A stretch of DNA of 64,000 nt from Pseudoips prasinana (GCA_951640165.1 OX621265.1:18985001-19049000), one strand, 5' to 3'; counted from the first letter of the stretch, positions 20,391 through 31,597 are shown. The notes: generated from the sequence alone by a model not told the origin. Translations and numbers: made by a program.

Positions 20391-20713
20391 AAACGGGACT
20401 AGTCCCTCCCTCTTACCCACCACTGCAACTCCTGTAAGCCAGGATCAACAGTGGCACACAATGAAATGACACTGAGCGGTGAAGCTCAGGCATGTCCCGG
20501 GGAATAGCTTTAACTGTCTTGGATCCCGCAACGAATTTAATCAGAAACAGAAAAAAGGAGGAGTTAGAAAATGAATAGTTCCACTTCCCTCCAGAGCAAA
20601 GCGGGAGACAGAATGATGTAAAGAGGCTATAGCCTCATAAAATGAGAGATTTGCAACTAGAGAAGCCAGCTGCAAAAGCACCGAGGATCAATTTAAGGGT
20701 CCTAAGTGAGCTG
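20391..20713 (-). other. 3' UTR of the R1-like element
   Basis: Non-coding, shared with the truncated copies. It contains a perfect 14-bp palindrome GAGGCTATAGCCTC (20623-20636) retained in all long copies and a second small inverted pair around ctgagc...gctcag (about 20475-20495). Confidence 0.75.
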
Positions 20714-23700
20714 TTATATTTGATTCCAATAGTAGGTATGGCAAAAACGCTTAAACGCACGGAAGTTATTCCTTGTTGCTACAAGATCCGTATAATAAAC
20801 TACTCCAGATATTGGTTGCAAGCTGTTTAACATAATATCACGCTGATTTTGCCAGAGATCACACTCCCACAGGATGTGGTGAGCAGTTTGTTCATATTCG
20901 TTACTGGATGTTGAGCACAGACAGATTGGTGAAGATACTAATTTGAAACTTTACAATTTACTTTTAAAATTGCCGTGTCCGGTAAGAAATTGTGCAACAC
21001 AATGGTCTATGATTAGCCAAGTTTTATTTAACCGTTCGCGTACGTCCGGAAAGAACTGGTGCAGATGGCGACCCTTGGTTGACGTATTCCATCTACATTG
21101 CCATTCATTTAGTAGTTCGTTATTTAAGTCAGCTATTGGCATAAATAGCCTGGTTATTTTCGCACGGTCGCGTAATGATAAGAAATCATTTTCTAAATTA
21201 TCGCGCGTAGAATAATACATTGCTGCTCGTCTTTGTACTTCAAGATCAACCGGTAGTACACCCGCTAGGACAGGTAGGGCCTCTGTGCTCACTGTTCTAT
21301 AGGCTTTACACAGAAATATCAACGCCAACCTCTGGCTTTGTAGTAATTTACGGCGAGCAGCTCCGATGGTAGCCCTATCAGCCCACACAGGCGAGCCGTA
21401 GCATATACACCCGAGATAGGTTGCCCCGTAAATGATTTTAAGAGTATTAAAAGAGAGGCCCCAGGTTGCCGTCGATATCCTTGTAAGTGCAAAAAAGTTT
21501 CGCTTAGCTTTTTCCCCAACTGATTTAATATGTTCTATAAACGAGAAATTCTTTTCTAAAACTAAACCCAAATAACAGGTTGATATTTTGCGTTTTACAG
21601 TAACATTATTAAGTTTTACGCCCGGGGGGGATTTTAGTTCACCTTTAAGAAGGAGTTGGTAGGTTTTATGAGGAGCAAATGTAAGGCGATTTCTTTTACC
21701 CCATTCACTTACTCGTATCATACTTAAGCAAGTTTGAGCCAGATTTTCCAACTCTCTCCTGGAGTTACCCTGTATAAGTAAGAGGCCATCGTCAGCATAT
21801 GCCGTTAGAGAGCAGCGTGATGGCAAGGGTAATGTCAAGAAGTCATCAAAACCCAAGTTCCAGAGATACGGCGCGAGCACTGAGCCCTGGGGGCAACCCA
21901 TGGTTAACGATTTAGTGACTCTGAAGTGACCAAGCTTAAGAGTTGCAGAGCCATGTACGAAATAAGATATGATTATCGAATATATATTACTGTAACAACC
22001 GCGTAACTTAAGTTTTTGTAACAAAATTGGCCACCAAGTATTATCAAACGCCCCTGAAATATCTAGGAATATGGCCAAAACGTATTTACATTCGGACGAG
22101 TTTACAGCTTTCCTCACTGAGATAGCTGCGTCCACTGTCGATTTACCCGCAGTAAAACCAAATTGATTTCCGTGAAATTTTGGTCCTCCCGGCAGCAATC
22201 GCGGTACAATAAGTCGTTCTAGAAGCTTGCCTACGGAAGGCAGTAACGTTATTGGTCGGTATGACTTAGGGTCTTCAGGCAGTTTATCGCCATTTTTTGG
22301 TATAATACGAATAAAACCGCTGCGCCAACAACGCGGAAAAGTCCCTTCAGATATGCAACGATTAAAAACTTTTAGTATTGAATCACCGGATTGTTTTGTG
22401 GCTTCTATTATCATTTTGTTGGATATTTTATCTTCACCTGAAGCTTTGTTAACAGGTAGCGATTTCACAGTATTCATAAACTCATTAATTGTAGGAAGAC
22501 TTGACATATAGGTAGCGGGTGGATTGTTTGCCCACTGTCTAATCTGCTTATGGTAGTCATTATCGTTCAAGGAACTATCATCAGGTATGAGCGAATTAAG
22601 TAAGGATTCCGTGGTCTCCTCTATGCCACTGGTGTAGGTATTATTGATTTTTATGTTTTGAATATAAGCTAAATCTATAGACCTATTTGCTTTAAACTCA
22701 TGGTATAGGGGCCTTCTTTATCTAATTTATCGACTATTTTTCTAATAAGATTGCCTTTGGATTTCTCTATTGACGAGCGGTAACGTGAACGAGCTATTTT
22801 GAGATTTATATATGCATTATTTAAAACATCGCCTACAATTTTACGTTTTTTTAGTTTATTATATTTTTTACGTGTTCTCCGAAATTCACATCGAACTTTA
22901 ATTAAGTAGTTATTCCACCAATCGCACCTTCGAATATTAGTGATAGGGACGCGGCCTATGGCAATATCGGCACAGTAGGTAAAAGTGTCCGACATCATTA
23001 CAGCACATTCCTCTGTTGTTAGTTCATCCCGGGTGAAATCCCTGGCATGCGCGGCAAAAAGAGCTCTGAAAAAATCCCAATCGGCCCCTTTGAGCCGATA
23101 TCTATAGTTACCGTAAATAGCCGTAGGTCTTTGTGCCAACCGAGGAACAAACTCGTACACGATTAAGCGGTGATCACTGGATGAAGCGTCAGGCAAAACA
23201 CGCCATCCATCTATTCGGACGTCTGAGCTTGAAAAAGTGACGTCAATAAAAGATTCGCCAGTAGGGCTACAATAAGTAGGCGGTGCATCAGGAGTGTTAT
23301 GTATTGATAGATTCATCTCAGCGACGAAATCTTCGACGGCGTTCCGCCGTTCTGTATCGCTTGAACGGTATTTGCCATACCATAATGTAGAGGATGCGTT
23401 AACATCTGCGCCAATAATAATTTTGTGTCCTTTGAGGGACATCAAAACATGGCGCAAGTGATGTAAATGGGGACCGACAGGATCTGAATACTGAAAATAA
23501 CAGCTCACTACGTAAACTTTCCAGGATGGGGATGATATTTCAGCGACAGCACAGTGTGACGTCATGAGGTTTCGCATAGCGCTTACCGTAAAATTAGTAC
23601 GCGTTACGTAAATAGCAGCCCGTGATTTGTTGTCTAGCTGCACCAATTTATTTTTTAAACGCGCATATTGATATTGTTCTTGTACAAGCACTATATCTAA

Positions 23701-23787
23701 GTTGTATTCATTGACTAAAGTTTCCAACTCTGATGTCGCAACCCTATCGTTGTGAAGATTTAGCTGCCCTATTTTTAAGTAAGCCAT
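20714..23787 (-). pseudogene. ORF2 of R1-like element: endonuclease-reverse transcriptase, with a frameshift and a premature stop
   Basis: The start ATG (23785-23787) lies one base after the ORF1 stop (TAAtATG). Residues 1-210 are an APE-type endonuclease: N-terminal QLNLHND, E37 in VLVQEQY, GADVNAS (D128, N130), IDV 181-183 and SSDH 204-207. The first frame stops at 22675. A one-base shift near 22705-22710 joins the reverse-transcriptase frame, with PVNKASGEDK, GFTAGKSTVDAA, FLDISGAFD, MGCPQGSVLAPYLW and the catalytic AYADDG. A TAA at 20951-20953 then cuts off the last 79 codons, which still encode a CCHC-type cysteine-histidine block (CLCSTSS...TAHHILWECDLW) and end at 20714-20716. The truncated copies at 35046 and 55690 end at this same later stop, supporting it as the natural one. 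The enzyme would nick target DNA and prime cDNA synthesis there. Confidence 0.88.
20951..20953 (-). other. premature in-frame stop in ORF2
   Basis: TAA in an otherwise open frame; the following 78 sense codons include the conserved C-terminal cysteine-histidine motif. Confidence 0.8.
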
Positions 23788-23788
23788 A

Positions 23789-25108
23789 TTAATATTTGGT
23801 ATTTAGCACTAACTGCTCAAGTTTATGCTTAAATGTGGGGCAGTTGTCCGAGCCGCATTTGTGGTCGTGAGGTTTTTTATATGTTTTACACGATGCACAA
23901 ACTGGTTTAAATTCTGGGTCATTGTGGTGCTTACATGATTTTGTGGGATGTGCTTCTGCGCATAAGGCACAGGTAGGTAATTTATTACTACAGTACTTGA
24001 CAACATGCCCATATTGCTGGCAGTTTAAACACCGAACTACCTCTAAATCATCAATAAAGCGGCATGTAGCCCAGTCGATGAAAAGTTTTTCTTTAGTGCT
24101 GACTAAATGTTTTCTAATCTCCGGTTCGAGCTCAATTCCCACCCACTTGCGCCCATTAGCTACGTTACGCTTGCGCACAATTTTAGTTTTAGACGTAAAA
24201 TCGTCTTCGCTGACTTTAAGATCACTATCTTTGATATTTTGCCTGTATAACGCCGTTAAAAAGACCTGGTCGTCCATTGACGACGGTATATCTTTTATAA
24301 GTATGCGCGGTCGTCGCCCGGATGGAGTTTGAAGTTTTAAACCCGCCGAACGAATGGCCTCGACAGAGCGAATTTTATTGAGTTGGGTTTCATTTGCCAC
24401 TCGGAGTACAACGCCAGAATTGGAAGTTTTTTTAACGCCTACTATTTGAAAACCGTCGTCCGCGGGTTTTATAGCCTTCATAAGCGCTTCCTTGGTCGCC
24501 GACGAAGTCGCGTACTCCGCTGATCGCTCAGCGGTGGGATACGCAATAATTGAAGGAACCGGTTTTCGCGTCTGTACTATGGGGGCGGCGGTTTTTTTCG
24601 GTAAACGCAGTTTTAATTGTTCCGCGTACGTAGGAATCTCAGAATTGGTTTTATTTACGCAAAGATCAAACTGACGTTCTGCGTTCGCCAATTTAGTTTC
24701 ATTGCATGAGGATTTAAGCGCAAGTAATGAAATAATACTGGTAAGGCGCTGCGTACAATCCATCACCGATAGCTTATTCGCAATATTCATACCCGAGTTG
24801 GAATTACTGACTAATTCGTTAACCTTTGACAGATAAACGGAAGCTTGTTACACAAGATCGCAATAATTATATTCCGCACTGTTTGTATCGCTAATATTTA
24901 ATGAAGACGAATAATCGGATTGAGATCCCCGAAAACGTTTTATGTCCGATTCCTGTTGACCATCGGGAGTACAAAACGTCGGTGACGCATCGTCTAACAC
25001 TCGTTTGTTGAAGCCTGAAGGGGGCGTTCTGGGAGTCTGTTTACTTCTCCCAAACGCGTTTCGCCCTCTATCGGGGGGGACATCATTCATTTTTGACATG
25101 TTATTCAC
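23789..25108 (-). pseudogene. ORF1 of R1-like element (gag-like nucleic-acid-binding protein), one in-frame stop
   Basis: The frame from ATG 25108 runs to TAA 23789-23791, about 439 codons, with a single internal TAA at 24848-24850 (codon 87). Downstream of it the frame is open and could restart at the Met at 24790. The last 80 residues carry three knuckles: CLNCQQYGHVVKYC, CALCAEAHPTKSC, and CASCKTYKKPHDHKC. A central block resembles the RNA-recognition-like middle of I/R1 group ORF1 proteins. The N-terminal part is rich in Ser, Pro and Arg. In living elements this protein binds element RNA and forms particles with ORF2. The TAA may be a mutation in this copy; another copy covering this region would be needed to tell. 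Confidence 0.85.
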
Positions 25109-25421
25109 ACGAAATAAGCAAGCGCTTTAATGTAAACAGCACGATAACTAATTTAGCACGATAACAAGTAACTGTGACTATGACGCGGTACCCTCACAAG
25201 AAAAAAGTTAAACTTACTCACCGAACGATAATTTGAACTAAAATCCAGATATTACTTATTAAAACACTTAAAAAACTTACAGATTGTAGTATTTAGCACT
25301 AACACTAAAGCTAGAAACAAAACACAGGTCACAAAACAATCACGAAATAGCAGAAAAATAATATTATTTCACAGCGAACCTCCGACGCACTGAGCCGTAG
25401 CGTAGCGGGAAGGGAAGTGAA
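25109..25421 (-). other. 5' UTR and probable internal promoter of R1-like element
   Basis: Non-coding stretch between the 5' target duplication and the ORF1 ATG. It begins TTCACTTCCC, an initiator-like start; non-LTR elements of this group carry promoters downstream of their own start. The exact promoter is not resolved. Confidence 0.55.
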
Positions 25422-25433
25422 AGCTGCCAGACT
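25422..25433. repeat. target-site duplication, 5' side of R1-like element
   Basis: AGCTGCCAGACT, identical to 20367-20378. Confidence 0.85.
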
Positions 25434-25434
25434 A

Positions 25435-25479
25435 CGATTTGACAGATTGGAGCAGCTTGATGTGCTGGCGTCTGTACTA
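25435..25479. mobile_element. MITE J, right half
   Basis: gatttgacagattgga then gatgtgctggcgtctgtac; the left half is absent. Confidence 0.65.
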
Positions 25480-25669
25480 TATTTTGTGGTTCAGCGTACT
25501 CTATCCGTCTCTATCGTATCCACCGAAGATTCCTACTTAGTTTTCTGGCAGTTGTTTTTCAGCAGATGGCACGTCATGCACTAAACGGCGTAAAAACAAT
25601 AATTTGTGAGTTTTAGGGCTAATGCACGACACGTTTTTTAAGCGCGCCATTAACGCGCGTTTAGATAGA

Positions 25670-26030
25670 TTCAGCGGCCGCCTGAGCTGTGGCCCGAACC
25701 CCATAAGGGTGCCCTCAGGTATTAGTCGCTTATATTAAGCTACTGGTTGAGAGCCTTTTGCGCTAGCCAACTGCTCGTTGTTTTCAATTCTTTAATTTGA
25801 TACTATTGCTCAATGTAACAATAATAGCTTAGTAACTTGCTATTTATTATTTATTTAAGGATATTAAAAATATATGTGACGAAACAGACCGCACGGACGG
25901 ACTAATTCAAAAAATTTGTAGCTATAATTACTGATTTTAAACTGTGTTTATGTAATACATTGTGAGCTTGACAAGTACACGTGTATGTAAATACCCAAGT
26001 GCTGTATAAATTTCATTATTTCATTTCATT
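25670..26030 (-). repeat. repeat Q, copy 2 (uninterrupted)
   Basis: Inverted relative to 830-1451, including gaccgcacggacggacta and a long agccttttgcgctagccaac block. That block recurs at 26310-26385, so part of Q is present a third time nearby. Confidence 0.65.
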
Positions 26031-26385
26031 AGCGTCGATACAAACAACGAATAACTGCTCTGTAGGTTAAACGCCTGTTTAAAAAACGTGGTGTACATGG
26101 GCCCTTAGATTGCACGACTGAAGTAAAACTTAGATATACGTAACTTAACTGGCTATAAGAGAAAGAGGGAAAGATAATGTGTCGCATCTCTCTTGCCCCC
26201 CTATATTTATATACGTAAAGTCACACTCTCGTTTTATATTTTCACTTACTTATTTGGGGCATCTACTTTACTGCAGAGCATCAGGCATGTTCGCTGATAC
26301 ACACATGTATTAAAGTAAGCTATTGGTTGAGAGCCTTTTGCGCTAGCCAACTACTCGTTGTTTTCAATTCTTTAATTTGATATAC

Positions 26386-27160
26386 GATTGCTTCCCTCTC
26401 AACTTCTATTCGGCTCGCCCAATCACACTTTGCGTAACGCTCTCGTCACGCATTCTCCAGCTTATTCCCCAAAACTAGCGTGCCTAAAGAAGTATTCCAC
26501 ATAGATATATGGAACATTTATATGAGCTCGTCGATATTTTTTTGTTCGTTTCAAATTCAGAATTAATTTATCCCGTAATGTAATATTTGAATACAATACA
26601 TTTATTCTGTATTTGAACCGGTTATTTAACTAAGGGTAAAAGGAAAAAAAACTTTGATATCAATTTTGTAATATTCATCATTTATTCAATATTTTCCTAT
26701 TTACAAACCACATGTAATATACAATTTATTTACACATTTTTAAAGCTAAAGTTTTCGAGAATTCTGGGGGGATTAGGTAAAAGGGTATGAGTGAAAATTC
26801 AGTGCGTAATGTTTCATCCCCTTTTACCTGACCTCAACACAATTAATAGAGATAAAAGATGTACTTTTACATAAAGTGGAATTTATATATTACGTTTATT
26901 GATAGAATTAAGTTCAAATCAAATTTTAGTTACACAAATTCGCCGGAAATATTTTGAATCCTAAACAATTTACACTCAAACTGAAATTAGAAAGTTAAAA
27001 ATTACAATAAACCAGAATAATTAAAAAAAAAAATACATTTAAACTGTAATCGTTTACATTAATATAAAACTGAATTTAGTAATAGATATATAATGATTAC
27101 AGAAATACTGAAACAACTGAAAGTATAGTATTGAAAAAAAATTATAATACAACTTTAAAA
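26386..27160. other. no gene seen; AT-rich low-copy DNA
   Basis: No coding frame, no repeat match in the window. Confidence 0.4.
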
Positions 27161-27217
27161 AGCTGGATAGCTATGAGTGAAAAAAATATGATTTTTTTCA
27201 CTCATTGCTATCTAGCT
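27161..27217. repeat. 27-bp-arm hairpin
   Basis: agctggatagctatgagtga... (27161-27187) pairs with ...tcactcattgctatctagct (27191-27217), with two mismatches and a loop of about 3 nt. Confidence 0.75.
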
Positions 27218-27257
27218 ATGAGCGAAAATAATATGAAGCTTATAGACCGTTGATAAC

Positions 27258-27447
27258 ATCTGTTCTCAACGGTCTGTAAGCGATCAGCGAAGCAGCAACT
27301 AGGCTCCCAGTCGGTCCATAGATGGCACGTTGTTGGTCTCAGTAGTAGTAATTACACTACAGTCGTTAAGCCATGTCAGATGCCTACTGGGCGGCTTGAA
27401 TAACTCTGACACTAGGGTTACCACTGCCCATAAGTAAGTAAGTAAGA
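27258..27447 (+). mobile_element. 5S-rRNA-derived SINE H, internal deletion
   Basis: agcgatcagcgaagcagcaa, then cggtccatagatgg, a jump to gtcgttaagccatgtcag, and taagtaagtaagtaag tail. Confidence 0.75.
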
Positions 27448-27773
27448 TTATTTAATTATTTATGAAGGTAAGTACTTTTATCAAGTTTATTATTCTTTGA
27501 TAAGAAACTGAATAGTATTATTTTACAGTATAATTTAATATTCGATACCTACAATATACAGACATAACTTTTACACAATACACATATTGTCTAAAAAACT
27601 ATCACTTTAAAATGTGGTGGGACTGAAAAAATATATAAGTAGTACTTAATTTTAACTGGTATTAGATACAGCCTTGATAACTGTTTTCTTATGACAGAAG
27701 CCTAATATGTTTATGAGGATTGACATGCTTTTGACATTACGGTAATACTAATTTAAACATTAACTTTCATTAC

Positions 27774-27839
27774 AAGCGAATCAACTAAATTGAACAAGCG
27801 AATCAACTAATTTGAACAGGTGAATCAACTAAATTGAGC
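27774..27839. repeat. 22-bp tandem repeat, three units
   Basis: Unit aagcgaatcaactaaattga-ac, three copies with a few substitutions. Confidence 0.8.
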
Positions 27840-28013
27840 TTACGAATTTCGTGATAAGTACTAATATTACATCTTTTTGAGGCTAATTCACACGATGGCA
27901 TACAATTAAATCTATTGTGACCCTGTGACAAGGGTGGTAGTTAGTCAGACGGTACAGTATATTCAACCACAATTTTAATACTCGTGTTTCTCGTGTCATC
28001 ACACGTGTAATAA

Positions 28014-28090
28014 TTTAATTATATATATTGATTCTATATATAATATATTCATATATATAATATATATTCTATATATATAATATATTACAT
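28014..28090. repeat. TATA-rich tract
   Basis: Repeated atatataatatat/ctatatata blocks, self-complementary at many registers. Confidence 0.75.
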
Positions 28091-28743
28091 GAAAAATCCA
28101 ACCATCCAACCCATTTTCACACACACGCGAGTGTGTGTGTGCGTCTAACGATGACATCAAATACATTACGTTCTGATAACACGATAGGACAAAACACGTG
28201 TAAAATTCAACAAATCACGTCACGGTTGAAGCCTATACTGGTCCATCTGGCTTCCTAACACATTCAATCTCCGGCTCTAAGTCACTTCGTCTGTTTCACA
28301 GATTGAGTTTCCGAGTGAGGTCCAGAGCTTGAAATTGTATTTAGTCGATTATTGTTAACCCTACACACATAGACAGTCACAGAGATTTATGTGTGTTATT
28401 GAATGTGTGTGTGCTAATGTATGTGTGTGCATGAGTGGGTGTTTGGGTTTATAGTTTATTATTAGGTCATTATCGATCCTACAAAGTTCAACTTGTCAAT
28501 TTGATTTTAATGTTTAGTTGTATATTTTTTCAATCCCAGAAATACAGACTGGCACTTTTATTATATTATTCTACTAACCTTATATTTTTTTACAATAAAT
28601 ATAAATAATTATAAATTATTTGGCATCAACAATATATTTTCACAAGAAAAGAATATACATTATATCACTTTTCACACACTCGCACTTCTTAATATAAAAC
28701 AAATTACTTAATCAAAATAACCAGTGATTTTTCCATCTTTAAA
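28091..28743. other. no gene seen; TG/CA simple tracts
   Basis: Palindromic cacacacgcgagtgtgtgtg near 28122-28142 and TG-rich tract at 28380-28445. Confidence 0.45.
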
Positions 28744-28931
28744 TCCTACTTAATATTATAAATGCGAAAGTTTGTGACTATGGAAGAAGTATAGATGTAT
28801 GGATGTTTCTTACTCTTTCACGCTAAAACTACCGTACGGAATTTGATGAAACTTTGTAGTATATAGCTTATATATCCGAATAACATATAGGCTGTAATTT
28901 TATCGCGCGTAATACCGCAGGGCACAGCTAG
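28744..28931 (+). mobile_element. Helitron of TCCTACTAATATTATAAATG family
   Basis: Starts TCCTACTTAATATTATAAAT after A, has ttactctttcacgctaaaac, and ends gcagggcacagCTAG before T. Confidence 0.8.
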
Positions 28932-29725
28932 TAACACATAATTGAGAAACAATAATGACATAGCTTCTATGCATAAACTGTTTTTTTTAATATGCATGTT
29001 ATCCGAGGATGGAAAAAATATCTTTTCTCTTCTATTCTCTATAATTTGAACTTCTACTCTTAAAACCACATCGAAAAGTTTGAAGGTAAGAATAATCTTC
29101 TCTGTTCTATTGTCTATGGTGTTAATAGCAGATATCTTTTTATATATTTCAAGAATATTAAAGGAGGAAGAGAAAGAAAACTGGCGGGAACGAGAGTCGG
29201 TACAGACCAAAGGTAATTTACATGGATAGAAACAAAGATTAAGTAGAAGTAGGGTCGTACCCAAGCGCTTACCGGAAATGGAAAGAAATGGAGCTAAAAC
29301 TGCATAGATAGATAGTTTATTCTAGCAGGTTACATAACACCAAGGTTTGTTCCTGAATACGATTTTCAGACAGTGACAAACAATACAAAATTTCACCAAT
29401 ACAAAAGACAGCAGATAATTTATGAGTTGAAAGTAGCGTGGGTGCTACAATAGCATAGATGTGTATTATATGGAGTCGGTATTGAATACGGCAATAAATA
29501 TTGACTGGGTTTAAATTGTAATTAGAGGGATCAATTCAAATACAAAGTATAAGAACTAAAATCACTTGTAGAAGATAAAGAAGAAACACCACCGATAAAA
29601 GCAGAACTGTTAATTTGGATAGATAGATACACTAATAATTGGTAGTTTCTACTTTGTAAAGACCGCAAAAAGGGGTGAAAGAAGACGGGAACAAAATTTG
29701 ACTGATGTATGGATATTGTGTTCAT
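28932..29725. other. no gene supported; repeat U within
   Basis: 29325-29500 matches 44440-44620 (aggtttgttcctgaatacga; aatttatgagttgaaa; gtattgaat). The 148-codon minus frame at 28818-29264 ends inside the Helitron and has no recognisable domain. Confidence 0.45.
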
Positions 29726-29731
29726 TTTATT
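29726..29731 (-). terminator. possible poly(A) signal for four-jointed
   Basis: AATAAA on the minus strand about 210 bases after the stop codon. AT-rich background makes chance matches common. Confidence 0.3.
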
Positions 29732-29941
29732 CTATTCACCCAGAGATTTCTCGTCACCCCGAGACGCTGTCTGATGACGAACAGAATAATATGCTTGTGT
29801 ATCGCTATATTTTACATCAAACATGGACATTATACTTGCACTTATCACTGACAGCGTTTTCTCATCTAAATTATAATTGAAACTGGCTATAACATCAACA
29901 ATTCAAAATTACTATAATTTTAGTGCGAGTTATTAAAAGAG

Positions 29942-31597
29942 CTATCTAAAATTCAATTCACATTTCTCGATTTGATTCAATACTTTCCCTATTCTTTCTT
30001 GTAAAATTTTCGCATTCTTTTCGGGCAAAGATGGCAAAATATCTCTTATAATTACTGAGTTTTTCTTATGAAATATATCACTGAGTAAACTACTTAAATT
30101 TTTAATATTGTACAACCTTTTTAAAGCGTCCACTGTCTTTTTTCTAAACACACACAGATTATCCAACATTAAACTATGATACACATTATATTTCTTCAAA
30201 AGTCTATAACCATGGAGCAGTCCAGATTCATTATCCAAAAATATCAGTAATCCACTATCCATTTTCTTAGCCAAATTGTGTGCTGGTCCGTCCATAATAT
30301 TCACATTCCATTGGAAATTAAATAGATTATTCACAATTCTATCCAAATTTGCTGTTAGATAATCGAAAATGATTAGATCTGACCACTGGGCAAGTTCCAA
30401 AAACTTTTCGATTGTTTTCTTATTTAGTTTAACGTCTATATGAGTGAAGTTTTTGATTTCTTGTTTCTGTTTTATTTCTTTCATTTTTAGTTTGTCTAAT
30501 AACAATTGTTTGTTCATCTCCAAGTCTGTTTCTTTTAAAGATATTTTTAATACGTCGTTTTTATTCAAATGACGTGTCGTTGGTTTAAAGATTTCCGGGA
30601 TTGACGCAGATTCTAAGCTTGGTATGTATTGCGTCAAGACGACAGCACGATTACTATTCCATTGAGCTGATGCTATGTCATTGGCCACATTTTTCCATAG
30701 TTTGTCTTTAGTATCAACAATTCTAACTACAGATGGCGCTAGATTGGTCAGATTTAGTAATCTTCCGACGTAAAAACTGAATATTTCTCCTTGTATTTGG
30801 TCAGTGTTTTGTCTGTATCTCACACAGGCTTGAAGGCCATCTTTGAAAGTTACTAGTCGATTCTGCATCCTTCCGCATCCTGGTTCCATTTTGATGACTT
30901 CAGTATCTTTAATATATGACTCCCAAATATGTGCAGAGCTGTCACCATATCCTTGTGGCATTGAATTTTCAATTTGCGGTCCCCAGAATATGTTGTTATA
31001 CAAAACAGTTCTATCGTCTGGTATAAAAGTCTTATTCAAAACGATAGGGTGCCGTATATCTTTAGTATCTTTTAAAATATCTTTCATTACTTCAGTTAAA
31101 CCTTTTGGATATATTTCTTTATTATATTTGTTCTCATTAGTAAAAGATACAGCGGTAAATTTGTTATTTTCGGTCTTATTTTCTGTTTTTATTGAATTAA
31201 GACTTCTAAATATAATTGGTTTTTCTTTTACTAAGATTTTTTCTTCTATTTGTCCGCTCATTATTATTATTCCTATTGATAGACCAAAAATAAAGCTTAT
31301 TATGACACTGAGGAAGCAGTAGGTGACTCCACCTTTTCTAGATCTCTTTGTGTTACTAAAATCATTATATATTACATAGGGTGTATGTCTAAAATCAAGT
31401 CTCATTTTCATCTCTTCTCTATTTTCTTGTATGTCTTTAAGTGTTGGTAATCTATCAGTTATAGTATAAGTAGGAGGTTTTACTGGTAATATAGTATCCA
31501 TTATTGTTATCTTATTTTTCTGCATCTTCGCTTCTACTCTGGCATTGGTGTCATCTTTTGGTATCTCTGTAACAATAAGAAATAAATGATTAGTCAC
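29942..31597 (-). CDS. fj: four-jointed / FJX1-type Golgi serine-threonine kinase
   Basis: Open frame of 551 codons. Residues 84-92 are basic (KRSRKGG), then a membrane segment at about 92-113, giving a type II topology with the catalytic part in the Golgi lumen. From 238 on it matches the four-jointed family: GCGRMQNRL, FKDGLQACVRYR, GEIFSFYVGRLLNLTN, then the catalytic-loop-like FDYLTANLDRIVNN (412-424) and the metal-binding DNESG (455-459) that replaces a DFG motif in this family. Two N-glycosylation sequons are NKT 188 and NLT 282. Length is close to fly Four-jointed and longer than the vertebrate form. Fly Fj phosphorylates Ser/Thr in cadherin repeats of Fat and Dachsous, adjusting their binding in planar polarity and growth. 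All key residues are present, and no frameshift or internal stop is seen. The start is doubtful: a 3' splice site (ttattgttacag) ends at 31567, so the first ten to eleven codons may be intron, with translation from another exon or from the Met at residue 25 or 33. Confidence 0.92.
   Translation of the reverse strand: MTNHLFLIVTEIPKDDTNARVEAKMQKNKITIMDTILPVKPPTYTITDRLPTLKDIQENREEMKMRLDFRHTPYVIYNDFSNTKRSRKGGVTYCFLSVIISFIFGLSIGIIIMSGQIEEKILVKEKPIIFRSLNSIKTENKTENNKFTAVSFTNENKYNKEIYPKGLTEVMKDILKDTKDIRHPIVLNKTFIPDDRTVLYNNIFWGPQIENSMPQGYGDSSAHIWESYIKDTEVIKMEPGCGRMQNRLVTFKDGLQACVRYRQNTDQIQGEIFSFYVGRLLNLTNLAPSVVRIVDTKDKLWKNVANDIASAQWNSNRAVVLTQYIPSLESASIPEIFKPTTRHLNKNDVLKISLKETDLEMNKQLLLDKLKMKEIKQKQEIKNFTHIDVKLNKKTIEKFLELAQWSDLIIFDYLTANLDRIVNNLFNFQWNVNIMDGPAHNLAKKMDSGLLIFLDNESGLLHGYRLLKKYNVYHSLMLDNLCVFRKKTVDALKRLYNIKNLSSLLSDIFHKKNSVIIRDILPSLPEKNAKILQERIGKVLNQIEKCELNFR
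31566..31590 (-). promoter_or_regulatory. candidate 3' splice site at the 5' edge of the fj coding exon
   Basis: On the minus strand a pyrimidine-rich run is followed by TTGTTACAG^AGATACC. If used, exon sequence begins at 31566 and the reading frame enters in phase 1. Confidence 0.5.

Larger units (their letters stand above)
20379..25421 (-). mobile_element. R1-like non-LTR retrotransposon, full length (about 5.0 kb)
   Basis: Bounded by a 12-bp target duplication, with a T-run at the left (poly(A) of the minus-strand element), a 3' UTR of roughly 320 bp, ORF2 (endonuclease plus reverse transcriptase plus C-terminal CCHC), ORF1 (gag-like, zinc knuckles) and about 310 bp of 5' UTR starting ttcacttcccttcccgct. 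Architecture and motifs (APE-type nuclease, AYADD reverse transcriptase, three knuckles in ORF1) fit the I/R1 group. The target is not rDNA, so this is a dispersed rather than 28S-specific member. Three lesions make this copy unable to express intact proteins as it stands. At least five 3'-end copies of the same family lie elsewhere in the window. Confidence 0.9.

Noticed and set aside
21319..24674. small frames inside the R1-like element on both strands
   Set aside because: Shadows of ORF1 and ORF2 in other frames.
27774..27839. short tandem repeats as a CRISPR-like array
   Set aside because: Units are directly adjacent without spacers, in eukaryotic DNA.
28818..29264. 148-codon minus-strand frame
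   Set aside because: Its C-terminal third is the antisense of a Helitron, and the rest is low-complexity with no domain.
30843..31322. 159-codon plus-strand frame opposite four-jointed
   Set aside because: Antisense shadow of the four-jointed coding exon.
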